Source: VGMD01 sp964552055
GTDB lineage: Bacteria > Chlamydiota > Chlamydiia > Chlamydiales > 2-12-FULL-49-11
Length of the DNA stretch: 22,672 bases
Direction of reading: 5' to 3'
Assembly: GCA_964552055.1 (NCBI GenBank)
Contig: CAZKFL010000036.1
Span: 1 to 22,672 of the forward strand
Both the position numbers and the translations under genes were made by a program. Under the pieces are notes generated by a model. The model made no database searches. It saw only the letters and a list, made by a program, of their open reading frames with translations, and was not told where the DNA came from. Of this stretch, positions 16,037 to 22,672 are shown piece after piece (position 1 is the first letter of the stretch; the number at the start of each line of letters is the position of its first letter).

Positions 16037-16862
16037 CGTGCAACTTCACTGTTACGGGCATTCCTTGCACAAGCTCCCTATCAGGATTATCAACATAGAC
16101 CCTAAGTCTATAGACTAGATCCGTACGAAGGTCTGTTGTTTGTACAGTTTTAGGGGTGAATTCAGCAACAGGTGAAATAAATCCAATTTTGCCTAGATAG
16201 CTTTTCCCATTTTTAATGTCCGTAAACACTTCGGCTTTCATACCGTAATATACACGCCCTAAATCAGGCTCATTAACAAACGCTCTAATCCAGACAGGAG
16301 AGCTAACAGATAATGTATAAACAGGGTTTCCCGGATTGACAACTGTACCGGGCTCCCTGATCCTTGTTAAAATAACGCCATCTGTTGGCGCAAAAGCTCT
16401 TGTATAGCGCATATTATCTTCCGCTACAATAATAGCAGATTCAGCCTGAACAAGATTTGCCAAAAGCTGATCTCGATTAGCTCTTGCATTATCCAAATCT
16501 TCCATTGATACACCGCCAATTCCAATTAATTCCAAACGGCGTTGCAAAAGCACTTCAGCATTTTCTAGATTAACTCGTATCGCCTCAGCAGCAGCAATTG
16601 CTTCTTCTAACTGACTATCATAAGGTGATGGATCCAGCATGCACATGAGCGAGCCTTGAGCTACCTTGTCACCTTCCTCAAATTTCAGTTCTGAAACTTG
16701 CCCACTGACTCTAAATCCAATATCAACTTGCCTAACATCAACATTACCATAGAGCTCAATTACATTCGGATCGATCTTTTCTCTAAATACCACCCAAGCC
16801 AAAAGCCCTATCATTAAGACTAAGGCAGAAGCCAGCAAAACAATGAGTATATTTTTTCTCAT
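16029..16862 (-). CDS. ybhG: Membrane fusion protein (HlyD family), YbhG-like
   Basis: The 277-residue protein has one N-terminal membrane anchor (about 4-25), then LYGNVDVRQVDIGFRVSGQV, the typical start of the lipoyl/barrel-sandwich domain. A short helical hairpin (about 80-140) follows, then TRAFAPTDGVILTRIREPG, the second half of the sandwich, and a beta-barrel domain with VYYGMKAEVFTDI. It ends MPVTVKLHVE, a usual HlyD-family close (GMPVTV). It would bridge the inner-membrane permeases and the NodT-type channel in the periplasm. It is somewhat shorter than E. coli YbhG, mainly in the coiled-coil part. First gene of the operon. Start ATG with AGGGG about 13 bp upstream, a rather long spacing. 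Confidence 0.9.
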   Translation of the reverse strand: MRKNILIVLLASALVLMIGLLAWVVFREKIDPNVIELYGNVDVRQVDIGFRVSGQVSELKFEEGDKVAQGSLMCMLDPSPYDSQLEEAIAAAEAIRVNLENAEVLLQRRLELIGIGGVSMEDLDNARANRDQLLANLVQAESAIIVAEDNMRYTRAFAPTDGVILTRIREPGTVVNPGNPVYTLSVSSPVWIRAFVNEPDLGRVYYGMKAEVFTDIKNGKSYLGKIGFISPVAEFTPKTVQTTDLRTDLVYRLRVYVDNPDRELVQGMPVTVKLHVE

Positions 16863-16906
16863 ATTTTACCATATAGCCCCTTCTTTAAATATAGTCATTT
16901 AAATTC

Positions 16907-16940
16907 AAAAAAAAACTCCTCTTTCACATGGAAAGAGGAG
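16907..16940 (-). terminator. Intrinsic terminator after the 103-residue hypothetical gene
   Basis: CTCCTCTTTC (16916-16925) and GAAAGAGGAG (16931-16940) form a perfect 10-bp stem with a 5-nt loop. On the minus strand it is followed directly by nine T (16907-16915). It lies 31 bp past the stop of the gene at 16972 and before the start of the efflux operon, so it separates the two transcription units. Confidence 0.88.
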
Positions 16941-16971
16941 CCTTAATCAATTAAAATCATTTAATTATTTT

Positions 16972-17283
16972 TTATCCTGCAAGATGCTTTAATGAATAAA
17001 TGTCTATTGTAATCCCAGATTTTTTAAGTTCCTGGCCAGTAGATGCCTTAAAGAGCCTTAAAATAACTACAGAATCATTATCTTCATTAAAAGTTGCTGT
17101 AATTCTAACTGTTTTTAATGTTGCTTTACCTTCCAATTCAGGCCTAACGCTAAGAAATGATTTTAATATAATTCCCTTTAATTTATCAGAAAGCGGAAAA
17201 TCTTTTTGTTCAACATCAACAGAGGAAGCATCGCTAATTGATGGTGAACTTCTCGGTGAAACGTTATCCATCTTATACCTCAT
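16972..17283 (-). CDS. Small hypothetical protein, 99-103 residues
   Basis: I do not recognise this protein. It has a Ser/Pro-rich, disordered-looking N-terminus (NVSPRSSPSISDASS), then a compact part with alternating strands (LKTVRITATFNED, SVVILRLF, GITIDIYSL) and no signal peptide or membrane helix, so it is probably cytoplasmic, or a secreted effector without a visible Sec signal. Two starts are possible: the ATG at 17283, or the ATG at 17271 preceded by GAGG at a normal distance; the latter gives 99 residues. It is a single-gene unit with an extended -10 promoter (17307-17315) and a strong terminator (16907-16940), which argues that it is a real, expressed gene. Confidence 0.7.
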   Translation of the reverse strand: MRYKMDNVSPRSSPSISDASSVDVEQKDFPLSDKLKGIILKSFLSVRPELEGKATLKTVRITATFNEDNDSVVILRLFKASTGQELKKSGITIDIYSLKHLAG

Positions 17284-17306
17284 TATGGTTATTGAGTTAC
17301 AACATA

Positions 17307-17315
17307 ATTATAGCA
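17307..17315 (-). promoter_or_regulatory. Extended -10 promoter for the small hypothetical gene
   Basis: The minus strand reads TGCTATAAT here, a perfect extended -10 element. It places the transcript start near 17300, about 17-29 nt before the two possible start codons. No good -35 is visible, which an extended -10 can tolerate. Confidence 0.5.
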
Positions 17316-17398
17316 TAATTATTATTTTAAATCCATCTATAATTAAGCGGAAAATCACTTAACATACTGGTTGCGAGCAGCTTGCGAAACGGAACTAA

Positions 17399-18418
17399 TT
17401 AAAATAACAAGGAAAGGCCTACGGATACGCCCTGCAAGTAGAGGTTAGCAGGGACTGCCTGGGCAGAGGTTGCAGTTGCTACGAGAGCTCTCATCATGTT
17501 TTGAGAAAAGAAGGTTGTGAAATTATAAGAGACTTGCAAATTCATATAAAAACTGTCTTTAAGGAGATAATTTCCATAGCTTAAGCCCATTGCTGTATCA
17601 ATTATAGGCTGAATGATATTTGCCTGATTGTTAGAAGCAAATGAACTTTGATTAAGGGAATTTTGATAGTCCACATGGAGCTTAGTAAACGTTGTGTAGA
17701 GAAGGGATGTAGAAAGATCTCCAAATAGACTAAATCCAAGACCTAAAAGGTAATTAGTCTGCGCGCCAATTTTGGGACCAACACCCCAGGAAGTAGATTT
17801 TGCAGTTGTGGATTCTCCGGATACACTTATATTATATATAGTTGCAGAAAGATCAAAGTCTTGAGAAATAAAAGCAGTTTTCAGCCCTATTGAGGGAACT
17901 ACGGTTAAACTTTTTCCCGAATAGTAAGGTCTTGATAAAGTTAAGTCTGCAACATTCACCTGGAGATCCCAAGAGCAATTGAGAGATAGGATGGGAAGAT
18001 CGTAGGGTGATATAGAAAATAGCGGAGAAAATAGATAATCCTCTTTTTCGGATTCAGCGGAAAGGTTAGCAGTTGATTGAAACCAAAGATAATTGCCACT
18101 AAAATTCCAGTGGTCATAAGGGGTATTTAAAACAAACCCTACTTGAAATCCGGGTTTATAATCGGAATCAAAGCCTAACACAGGTCCATAAGGAGTTACT
18201 GCAACTTCCATAGAATCTTGCATTGCGGAAAATTCGTTAAATTTAGCATCAAAACCAAATCCCCATGAATCACGCACTTCAAATCTACCACTTTTGGATA
18301 GTCCTGATTCTATCTGATTTGTGTTCAAAGGCCATCCTCTCTCTATAGAAGAAATAGGAGAAGTCTCATCTCCGAGTAAATATCCGATGCAAGTCAGAGC
18401 AACAAAGAGTTTTTTCAT
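17399..18418 (-). CDS. Major outer membrane protein-like beta-barrel (Legionella/Simkania type), copy 3
   Basis: The 339-residue protein has a signal peptide (MKKLFVALTCIGYLLG), alternating amphipathic strands and a C-terminal Phe (SVGLSLLF), the recognition pattern for outer-membrane beta-barrel insertion. Diagnostic blocks shared with its two neighbours are FNEFSAMQDSMEVAV, DYKPGFQVGFVLNTPYDHW, NYLWF, LTLSRPYYSGKSL, GPKIGAQTNYLLGLGFS and FFSQNMMRALV, ending NLYLQGVSVG. This resembles the Legionella-type major outer membrane protein family expanded in some chlamydia-related bacteria, where it is thought to form porins. It is the last gene of a three-gene array, 12 bp after copy 2, with GGAATATAACG before the ATG. 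Confidence 0.85.
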   Translation of the reverse strand: MKKLFVALTCIGYLLGDETSPISSIERGWPLNTNQIESGLSKSGRFEVRDSWGFGFDAKFNEFSAMQDSMEVAVTPYGPVLGFDSDYKPGFQVGFVLNTPYDHWNFSGNYLWFQSTANLSAESEKEDYLFSPLFSISPYDLPILSLNCSWDLQVNVADLTLSRPYYSGKSLTVVPSIGLKTAFISQDFDLSATIYNISVSGESTTAKSTSWGVGPKIGAQTNYLLGLGFSLFGDLSTSLLYTTFTKLHVDYQNSLNQSSFASNNQANIIQPIIDTAMGLSYGNYLLKDSFYMNLQVSYNFTTFFSQNMMRALVATATSAQAVPANLYLQGVSVGLSLLF

Positions 18419-18430
18419 ATCGTTATATTC

Positions 18431-19474
18431 CTAAAAAATGAAATCCAAGCCAACCGACACTCCCTGCAAATAGAGATTTCCGGGTGTTGATAACTTTGAA
18501 GCAGCAACTGAAACAAGTTCGCGGCTTACGTTTTGTGAAAAGAAAAGAGAAAAATTATAAGCTGCAGAAAGGGTTACATAAAAGGTTTTATTCCAGGAGT
18601 AAGCTCCAGAACCAAATCCAAAATACCCCTTCCAAGCAAGACCTATCCCTGTATCTAATAAAGGCCTTACTGTTCCATACCTATTATTAGAATAAGTACT
18701 TGGCTCGGAAACAAAATTCGAAATCTTCACACTATTTGATGTGTAACGTGTATACAGAAGCGCCGTAGAAAGGTCGCCAAAAATGCTAAACCCTTTTCCC
18801 ATTAAGTAATTACTTTGACCACCAATTTTTGGCCCTAAACACCACGCTTTGGATTTGGTCTTAGCTTCCTGACTATCCCAATCACCATCTAATACATCAG
18901 CAGTTAAGTCAAAATGTTGTTTTATAGTAAAAAACTTCAATCCGACAAGAGGATCTACTGTCAATTTTCTTCCTGAATAGTAAGGTCTTGTAAGATAAAG
19001 ATCGACAAGATTTAGACTTAAATGCCAATCAGCTTCTAAAGAGCTCAATGCAAGCCCATAATTTTTTATGAATACGGGAGAATAAAAATACTCTGTACTA
19101 TTAGCAGTTTTTTTTATTTTTGAACCACCACGATACCAAAGATATTCAGCTCCAAAATTCCACATGTCAAACGGAATATCAATATTCAGCCCTACCCTAA
19201 ACCCAGGATGATAATTATTACCAAATTGCAAAATAGAGCCTAGCGGCACTAGGGGAAGGGAATTTACAGAGCTACCTTTATATCCAACTTCATTTTGATC
19301 TTGCGTTGCTGCATACTCATTAAAAGCGGCATTAAAACTAAACCCAGCAGGATCTCTTGTTTCAAAAAGAGCAGACTTAGAAAAGCCCGCTTTAATGGTC
19401 TTTATATCTGTCATCTCTACTGCGTAGAGTGCTTGCGAAGCAAAAAATAAGGTCAATAGTAATTTAGAATTCAA
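18431..19474 (-). CDS. Major outer membrane protein-like beta-barrel, copy 2
   Basis: The 347-residue protein has a signal peptide (MNSKLLLTLFFASQALYA) and the same blocks as its neighbours: FNEYAATQDQNEVGY, NYHPGFRVGLNIDIPFDMW, EYLWYRGG, LYLTRPYYSGRKL, GPKIGGQSNYLMGKGFSIFG, FFSQNVSRELV and NLYLQGVSVGLDFIF. The start is a TTG lying inside the last codons of copy 1 (11-bp overlap), with AGGGG seven bases before it, so it is likely coupled to translation of copy 1. It has no other ATG that would keep the signal peptide. Sequence between the strands, likely in surface loops, differs strongly from the other copies, as expected for antigenic or receptor-facing loops. Confidence 0.85.
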   Translation of the reverse strand: MNSKLLLTLFFASQALYAVEMTDIKTIKAGFSKSALFETRDPAGFSFNAAFNEYAATQDQNEVGYKGSSVNSLPLVPLGSILQFGNNYHPGFRVGLNIDIPFDMWNFGAEYLWYRGGSKIKKTANSTEYFYSPVFIKNYGLALSSLEADWHLSLNLVDLYLTRPYYSGRKLTVDPLVGLKFFTIKQHFDLTADVLDGDWDSQEAKTKSKAWCLGPKIGGQSNYLMGKGFSIFGDLSTALLYTRYTSNSVKISNFVSEPSTYSNNRYGTVRPLLDTGIGLAWKGYFGFGSGAYSWNKTFYVTLSAAYNFSLFFSQNVSRELVSVAASKLSTPGNLYLQGVSVGLDFIF

Positions 19475-20510
19475 CAGACGCCCCTATTGTTAACCCACTT
19501 AAGTAAAGATTACCTGGAGTGCCTTGCTCTCCTCCTGCAATCGATACAAGAGTCCTTTCCATATTCTGTGAAAAGAAGACGGAAAGATTATATGCTGCAT
19601 TGAAATTTACTGTAACAGCACCCTTTGATCCCCAATTAAGTCCAATTCCAGCATCCAATATAGATCGAAAAGTTGATAAGCCATCATTATTTGCAAATGA
19701 GACCTGATCTAAATGATTTTTTAAAGTCAAACTAAGTGCATTGTACTGTGTATATAAAAAACTTGTAGCTAAATTTCCAAAAAAACTAAATCCATATCCA
19801 ACTAAATAATTAGCCTGCAAGCTAGTTTTTGGACCAATTAGCCAAACTCTTGAATTTGTGTCGGCAGTTGACACATTTGAAGACGCAAGAAAATTTGCAG
19901 CGCTTAAATTAAAATGCTGACGAATCCATCCACCTCTTAATCCTAAAGTAGGAGTAACACTTAAATTTTGTCCGGAAAAATAGGGACGTGATAGGTAGAG
20001 ATCGATTAAATCAATTCCCAGTTTCCAATCAGCATTTAGAGATCCAATTAACATATTATATGGACCTACAAAAATAGGTGAGGAGTAGAAAACATCAGAA
20101 TTTCCATGTGCTTTTGCATGGGAATGACCCCGATACCAAAGATACTCGCCGCCAAAATCCCATGTGTCATAAGGTGTATTTAAAACAAAACCTACTTGAA
20201 AGCCAGGGTGATAATCATTATCAAGAGTAACAATTTCTCCAACAGGCACTCTTAATAAGGATCCAAATCCATCTGATAAGGAACTCGGAAAAGCAATCTC
20301 AAGAGAATCAGCCATTGCTTGAAACTCATCAAACTTCCCATTAAAACTAAATCTCCAACTCTCCTCATTTCTTGGGGGTAATGAAACAATTGACGGAGCT
20401 TGCTCGGCAGAAATTGGCAAGCCCGAATGAAATGGGTTCGGAGAATTCTCTACTTCCATTGCAAGAAGAGATCCAGAAACACACAAGAGCAAAATATTCA
20501 AGTTTTTCAT
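19464..20510 (-). CDS. Major outer membrane protein-like beta-barrel, copy 1
   Basis: First gene of the array. The ATG at 20510 gives a signal peptide (MKNLNILLLCVSGSLLA) and a 348-residue protein. The frame extends 13 codons further to 20549, but that would put a charged segment before the signal peptide. Shared blocks are FDEFQAMADSLEIAF, DYHPGFQVGFVLNTPYDTW, FGGEYLWYRGHSHA, LYLSRPYFSGQNL, GLRGGWIRQHFNLSA, GPKTSLQANYLVGYGFSFFG, FFSQNMERTLV and GNLYLSGLTIGASVEF with terminal Phe. The pseudogene at 9677-10376 is closest to this copy in the GLRGG-IRQ block. It is transcribed from the region shared with the plus-strand gene at 20630. Confidence 0.86.
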   Translation of the reverse strand: MKNLNILLLCVSGSLLAMEVENSPNPFHSGLPISAEQAPSIVSLPPRNEESWRFSFNGKFDEFQAMADSLEIAFPSSLSDGFGSLLRVPVGEIVTLDNDYHPGFQVGFVLNTPYDTWDFGGEYLWYRGHSHAKAHGNSDVFYSSPIFVGPYNMLIGSLNADWKLGIDLIDLYLSRPYFSGQNLSVTPTLGLRGGWIRQHFNLSAANFLASSNVSTADTNSRVWLIGPKTSLQANYLVGYGFSFFGNLATSFLYTQYNALSLTLKNHLDQVSFANNDGLSTFRSILDAGIGLNWGSKGAVTVNFNAAYNLSVFFSQNMERTLVSIAGGEQGTPGNLYLSGLTIGASVEF

Positions 20511-20553
20511 ATCAATTTGGACTCTATCTTTTTTGTAAAATGAAATCAACTAT

Positions 20554-20559
20554 ATTATA
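20554..20559 (-). promoter_or_regulatory. -10 element for the outer-membrane-protein array
   Basis: The minus strand carries a perfect TATAAT here, which would start transcription about 37 nt before the ATG of copy 1. The -35 position holds only TAAAGC, so the promoter may be weak or need an activator. Confidence 0.45.
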
Positions 20560-20561
20560 AA

Positions 20562-20590
20562 TTGAAAAATATGACAGCTTTACATACAAT
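20562..20590 (+). promoter_or_regulatory. Sigma-70 type promoter for the 20630 gene
   Basis: TTGAAA (20562-20567) and TACAAT (20585-20590) are separated by exactly 17 bp. An AAGGAG ribosome site lies about 5 nt before the ATG at 20630. The element overlaps the upstream part of the divergent promoter for the outer-membrane-protein array, so the two may compete. Confidence 0.6.
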
Positions 20591-20629
20591 CTTTCTCATC
20601 TAAACAAATCAGTACTTTAAGGAGAGAAA

Positions 20630-20923
20630 ATGGCCTTACAAATAGTTACAGAGTGGACACGAAGACCAGCAGAAGAATGTTCAAAAACTTTAGATCCTAT
20701 TATCCCTACAAATACCTGTCTAGTAGTTTCTTTATGGGAATCAAGAAGCCCCCGAGCAATTGCAAGTTTTTCTCCAGACCCAGGCGAATTCCTAATTTGG
20801 GATTGTAGAAAAATGTCTGAACCTGTAGACAGAAGATATGAGTCAATTCAAAACCTTCTTCCTCGCTTTTGCACTGATCATTTCGATCTACTCCATAGAG
20901 ATATCCGCGAGTTGTACGTTTGA
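20630..20923 (+). CDS. Small hypothetical protein, 97 residues
   Basis: I do not recognise this protein. It has no signal peptide or membrane helix. It holds a Trp/Arg-rich N-terminus (EWTRRPAEEC), a central strand region (TCLVVSLWESRSPRAIASF, FLIWDC) and a charged helical C-terminus. The start is supported by a good promoter at 20562-20590 and an AAGGAG ribosome site. Its last 86 bases overlap the start of the next gene in another frame. Either both are translated, or the C-terminal part of this frame is secondary. Confidence 0.55.
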   Translation: MALQIVTEWTRRPAEECSKTLDPIIPTNTCLVVSLWESRSPRAIASFSPDPGEFLIWDCRKMSEPVDRRYESIQNLLPRFCTDHFDLLHRDIRELYV

Positions 20924-21365
20924 TGCAAATGTAAGTGAAGTCGCTGGAGCAAAAATATCAGAGATAGTTATTACTGTAGCAAAAACTCGGGCCCTTTATC
21001 TTGCAATCAAAAAAAATCACTTAGAAAAACTCGGCGACGATGTTCACAAGGAAGTCGCCTTTTTCCCCTTTTGGGCCTATATTTTCTCTAGGCCTGAGCT
21101 TGCTAAAGCCATGAAAAAAATTCAAGATAGCTCAATGAAATATAATCCGTTTATAGGCGGCGGAAGAGAAGCTTTATTAGAGGTCTCTAAAACAGAAAAA
21201 GACCTTGAATGCTTCCTTAAAATTGGGGAAGAATTTGCAATCTATTTAAAGATAGATCCTAATCAGACAAAAGCCCTTCTTGAAGAAGGGCTTAAAAAGC
21301 TTAAAGATGATCAAACAGGACTTAAACCCTTTTTCGACTATCTCATCGCAGAAAAAAACAAATAA
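20838..21365 (+). CDS. Exported hypothetical protein, 175 residues
   Basis: I do not recognise the family. Residues 1-25 form a good signal peptide (FFLAFALIISIYSIEISAS), followed by a mature part that looks mostly helical and Lys/Glu-rich (KTRALYLAIKKNHLEKLGDD, LLEEGLKKLKDDQTGLKPFF). It is probably periplasmic. No lipobox is seen. The start codon has only a weak ribosome site (AGAAGAT) and lies within the upstream gene, so expression may depend on translation of that gene. Its TAA abuts the stop codon of the convergent cyclophilin gene with no spacer. Confidence 0.65.
   Translation: MSQFKTFFLAFALIISIYSIEISASCTFDANVSEVAGAKISEIVITVAKTRALYLAIKKNHLEKLGDDVHKEVAFFPFWAYIFSRPELAKAMKKIQDSSMKYNPFIGGGREALLEVSKTEKDLECFLKIGEEFAIYLKIDPNQTKALLEEGLKKLKDDQTGLKPFFDYLIAEKNK
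21267..21293 (-). terminator. Possible terminator of the cyclophilin gene inside the convergent gene
   Basis: AAGCCCTTC (21271-21279) and GAAGGGCTT (21285-21293) form a perfect 9-bp stem with loop TTGAA. On the minus strand it is followed by TTTTG. It lies 73 bp past the cyclophilin stop, within the coding sequence of the convergent gene, because the two genes leave no space between them. The T-run is short, so efficiency is uncertain. Confidence 0.45.
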
Positions 21366-21917
21366 CTAATTGAGCACAATTTCAATTGACTCAATTTTAT
21401 CACCTTGAGCAATTTTTTTAACAACATCCATACCTGTTAGAGTTTTTCCAAAAACCGTATACTCTCCATCTAAAAATGGTGTTTTCTCTAAAGTGATATA
21501 AAATTGAGATCCACTAGATTTTCTCTCAGGATTCATTTGGTCGCCAAGTCTTGCCCATGCAAGCGCGCCCTGCTCATGAGGAAGTCCAATTTCAGCTTTT
21601 ACTGTATAACCAGGTCCTCCCCTTCCTGTTCCTTCAGGATCACCACCTTGAACCACAAAATTTGGCACTACACGATGAAATGTAAGTCCATTATAGAATC
21701 CACCTTTTGCAAGCTGAATAAAATTTGTAACAGAAAGCGGAGCCTTTTCCGTATTTAATTCACAAACAACTTCACCTTTCGTTGTTTTAATAATTGCTCT
21801 ATAGGACTTTCCCTGTTCAAAAGATATAGCCTCTTTTGGTTCTGAAAATTTTGACATGTTTTCTCCTCCCATTAAATTTAAAGATAAGGCGCAAAGCGCA
21901 ATTGCAACTAATTTCAT
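21366..21917 (-). CDS. Cyclophilin-type peptidyl-prolyl cis-trans isomerase with signal peptide
   Basis: The 183-residue protein catalyses cis-trans isomerisation at proline bonds. It shows the full bacterial cyclophilin pattern: YRAIIKTTKGEVVCEL, NFIQLAKGGFYNGLTFHRVV (65-84, containing the catalytic Arg in FHRV), FVVQGGDP (87-94), GTGRGGPGYTVKAE (97-109), ALAWAR, SSGSQFYITLEKTPFLDG (134-151) and YTVFGK. An N-terminal signal peptide (MKLVAIALCALSLNLMG) places it in the periplasm, where it could help envelope proteins fold. I chose the ATG at 21917, with GGAG about nine bases upstream. A TTG 15 bases earlier (21932) would disturb the signal peptide. The symbol is left empty because ppiA and ppiB types cannot be separated safely here. 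Confidence 0.93.
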   Translation of the reverse strand: MKLVAIALCALSLNLMGGENMSKFSEPKEAISFEQGKSYRAIIKTTKGEVVCELNTEKAPLSVTNFIQLAKGGFYNGLTFHRVVPNFVVQGGDPEGTGRGGPGYTVKAEIGLPHEQGALAWARLGDQMNPERKSSGSQFYITLEKTPFLDGEYTVFGKTLTGMDVVKKIAQGDKIESIEIVLN

Positions 21918-21976
21918 ACGATTTTTCTCCAAAAAAAAACTATTCCAAATTGTACCGATCCCCTATATTTATTACC

Positions 21977-22328
21977 ATGAGTCTTGAAGAAAAAGTTTTG
22001 TCTTACAGAAAAATTGCTGAAGAAATAAACGACCTAGAAACCGAAAAAAAAACTTCTCTCTGCAGAAATTCTGATGCTTATGCCACAAAACGAAGAGAAA
22101 ATAAAGCTCCAAAACCTCCAGGTAAAGCGCTACTCGAGACTTACTATCAAAACCACCATTGAAACCGCAAAATCTTTTGGCGCCACAAAAATCGAAGAAA
22201 TTGTTGACAAAGACGAAATTAAAAAACTTGTTACGCAAGGGATATTTATTGATGGCGTTACTGAAAGCACCTATATCATTGTCTCTAAGCTTACCCGAGA
22301 AAATCCACCTCAATCTGACGATATCTAA
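21977..22328 (+). pseudogene. Small coiled-coil-like protein interrupted by a frameshift at a run of nine A
   Basis: From the ATG at 21977 one frame reads MSLEEKVLSYRKIAEEINDL then ETEKK. At 22044-22052 there is a run of nine A. If one A is removed, reading passes into the frame of the downstream part: LLSAEILMLMPQNEEKIKLQ, then NLQVKRYSRLTIKTTIETAK, IVDKDEIKKLVTQG and VTESTYIIVSKL, ending at the TAA at 22326-22328. The joined product would have 116 residues and is continuous and helical with no odd residues at the joint. Without the shift the first frame ends at 22162 with a tail that does not look like the same protein. It may be a broken gene, a gene rescued by slippage, or a sequencing error in the A run. 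Function not recognised. Confidence 0.6.
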
Positions 22329-22672
22329 TTCAGCATAAAACTTGAGCTATTTAGATAAAAAAGGTAAACTCATTGTGTTTCCTGCCGTTTGGGACAACCT
22401 TAGCTTCATTATGCTGCTTTAACAACACTCAAAATAGGGGACTATGAGGCTAAAGACTAGATTTATCTATCTTTAGAGAGTAGACCCACTTTAACATAAA
22501 GGTTAAATGCGCGAAGTTTAAGACCCCTTGCGGCGGGTTTTTCTTAGAAAAAAACCGCGCAAAATTCCTTAGAGCCTGTTTAATATCTCTGATCGGATAG
22601 CTGTATTAGATAAAATTAAAACTTTTTTTCTTTGCGCTCCTTTGCGTCTTTGCGCCTTTGCGTGATTTTTTT
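22329..22672. repeat. Intergenic region ending in a TTTGCG-type repeat
   Basis: I see no gene in this stretch. At 22533-22560 an imperfect hairpin (GCGGGTTTTTC, then GAAAAAAACCGCGC) is present with no clear terminator tail. From about 22629 to the window end CTTTGCG units repeat (CTTTGCG, CCTTTGCGTC, TTTGCGCC, TTTGCGTGA, then T-run), the same family as the inverted repeat at 14181-14322. The copy may continue outside the window. Confidence 0.7.

Noticed and set aside
17340..17398. Possible terminator after the outer-membrane-protein array
   Set aside because: Only short imperfect stems (such as TTAAG/CTTAA) without a T-run are visible, so no terminator was called.
21972..22313. 113-codon minus-strand frame over the frameshifted small gene
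   Set aside because: Very rich in Phe and Cys, typical of the reverse of Lys/Glu-rich coding DNA. The plus-strand frames give the more protein-like product.
1..22672. CRISPR arrays, tRNA and rRNA genes
   Set aside because: No regularly spaced direct repeats, cloverleaf sequences or rRNA motifs were noticed. The repeats present are inverted or simple TTTGCG units.

Overview
The window looks like accessory chromosomal DNA from a Gram-negative, AT-rich, host-associated bacterium, most likely a chlamydia-related one; Simkaniaceae or a similar family would fit. This is inferred from three points: a tandem family of outer-membrane proteins resembling the Legionella/Simkania-type major outer membrane protein, many gene remnants and transposon scars, and frequent TTG starts. 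I could not run a search, so the taxonomic call is tentative.

Region 1 (1-9.5 kb) is a patchwork of glycosyltransferase and methyltransferase genes. It holds two GT92-type genes (one cut by the window edge), a DUF268 protein, a two-module methyltransferase, an FkbM methyltransferase, a GT11-type fucosyltransferase, three related Methyltransf_24-type modules (one broken by a stop codon), a DUF6492-type transferase, and remnants of a UDP-sugar dehydrogenase and a second FkbM gene. Every member whose N-terminus is present begins with a Sec-type signal peptide, although these families normally use cytosolic nucleotide sugars or S-adenosylmethionine. The area also carries a decayed DDE transposase and a 135-bp MITE-like element whose ends match the sequence beside that transposase.

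Region 2 (9.6-17.3 kb) begins with a badly damaged outer-membrane-protein pseudogene. It continues with a complete minus-strand drug/solute efflux system: membrane fusion protein, double-ATPase ABC protein, two ABC-2 permeases and a NodT-type outer-membrane factor. This matches the E. coli ybhGFSR layout with its own outer-membrane channel added. The genes overlap by 4-8 bp, except for a 285-bp gap containing a 40-bp inverted repeat. A small hypothetical gene with its own promoter and terminator lies upstream.

Region 3 (17.4-20.5 kb) has three tandem outer-membrane-protein genes on the minus strand. They are read from a promoter that is divergent from an overlapping pair of small plus-strand genes.

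Region 4 (20.6-22.7 kb) has that small gene pair, a signal-peptide-bearing cyclophilin (peptidyl-prolyl isomerase) that may help envelope proteins fold, and a coiled-coil-like small protein split by a frameshift at a run of nine A. The window ends inside another copy of the TTTGCG repeat seen in the ABC operon.

Overall the window combines envelope and surface functions (porin-like proteins, export, periplasmic folding) with an unusual set of apparently exported sugar- and methyl-transfer enzymes in a region that is actively decaying and rearranging.
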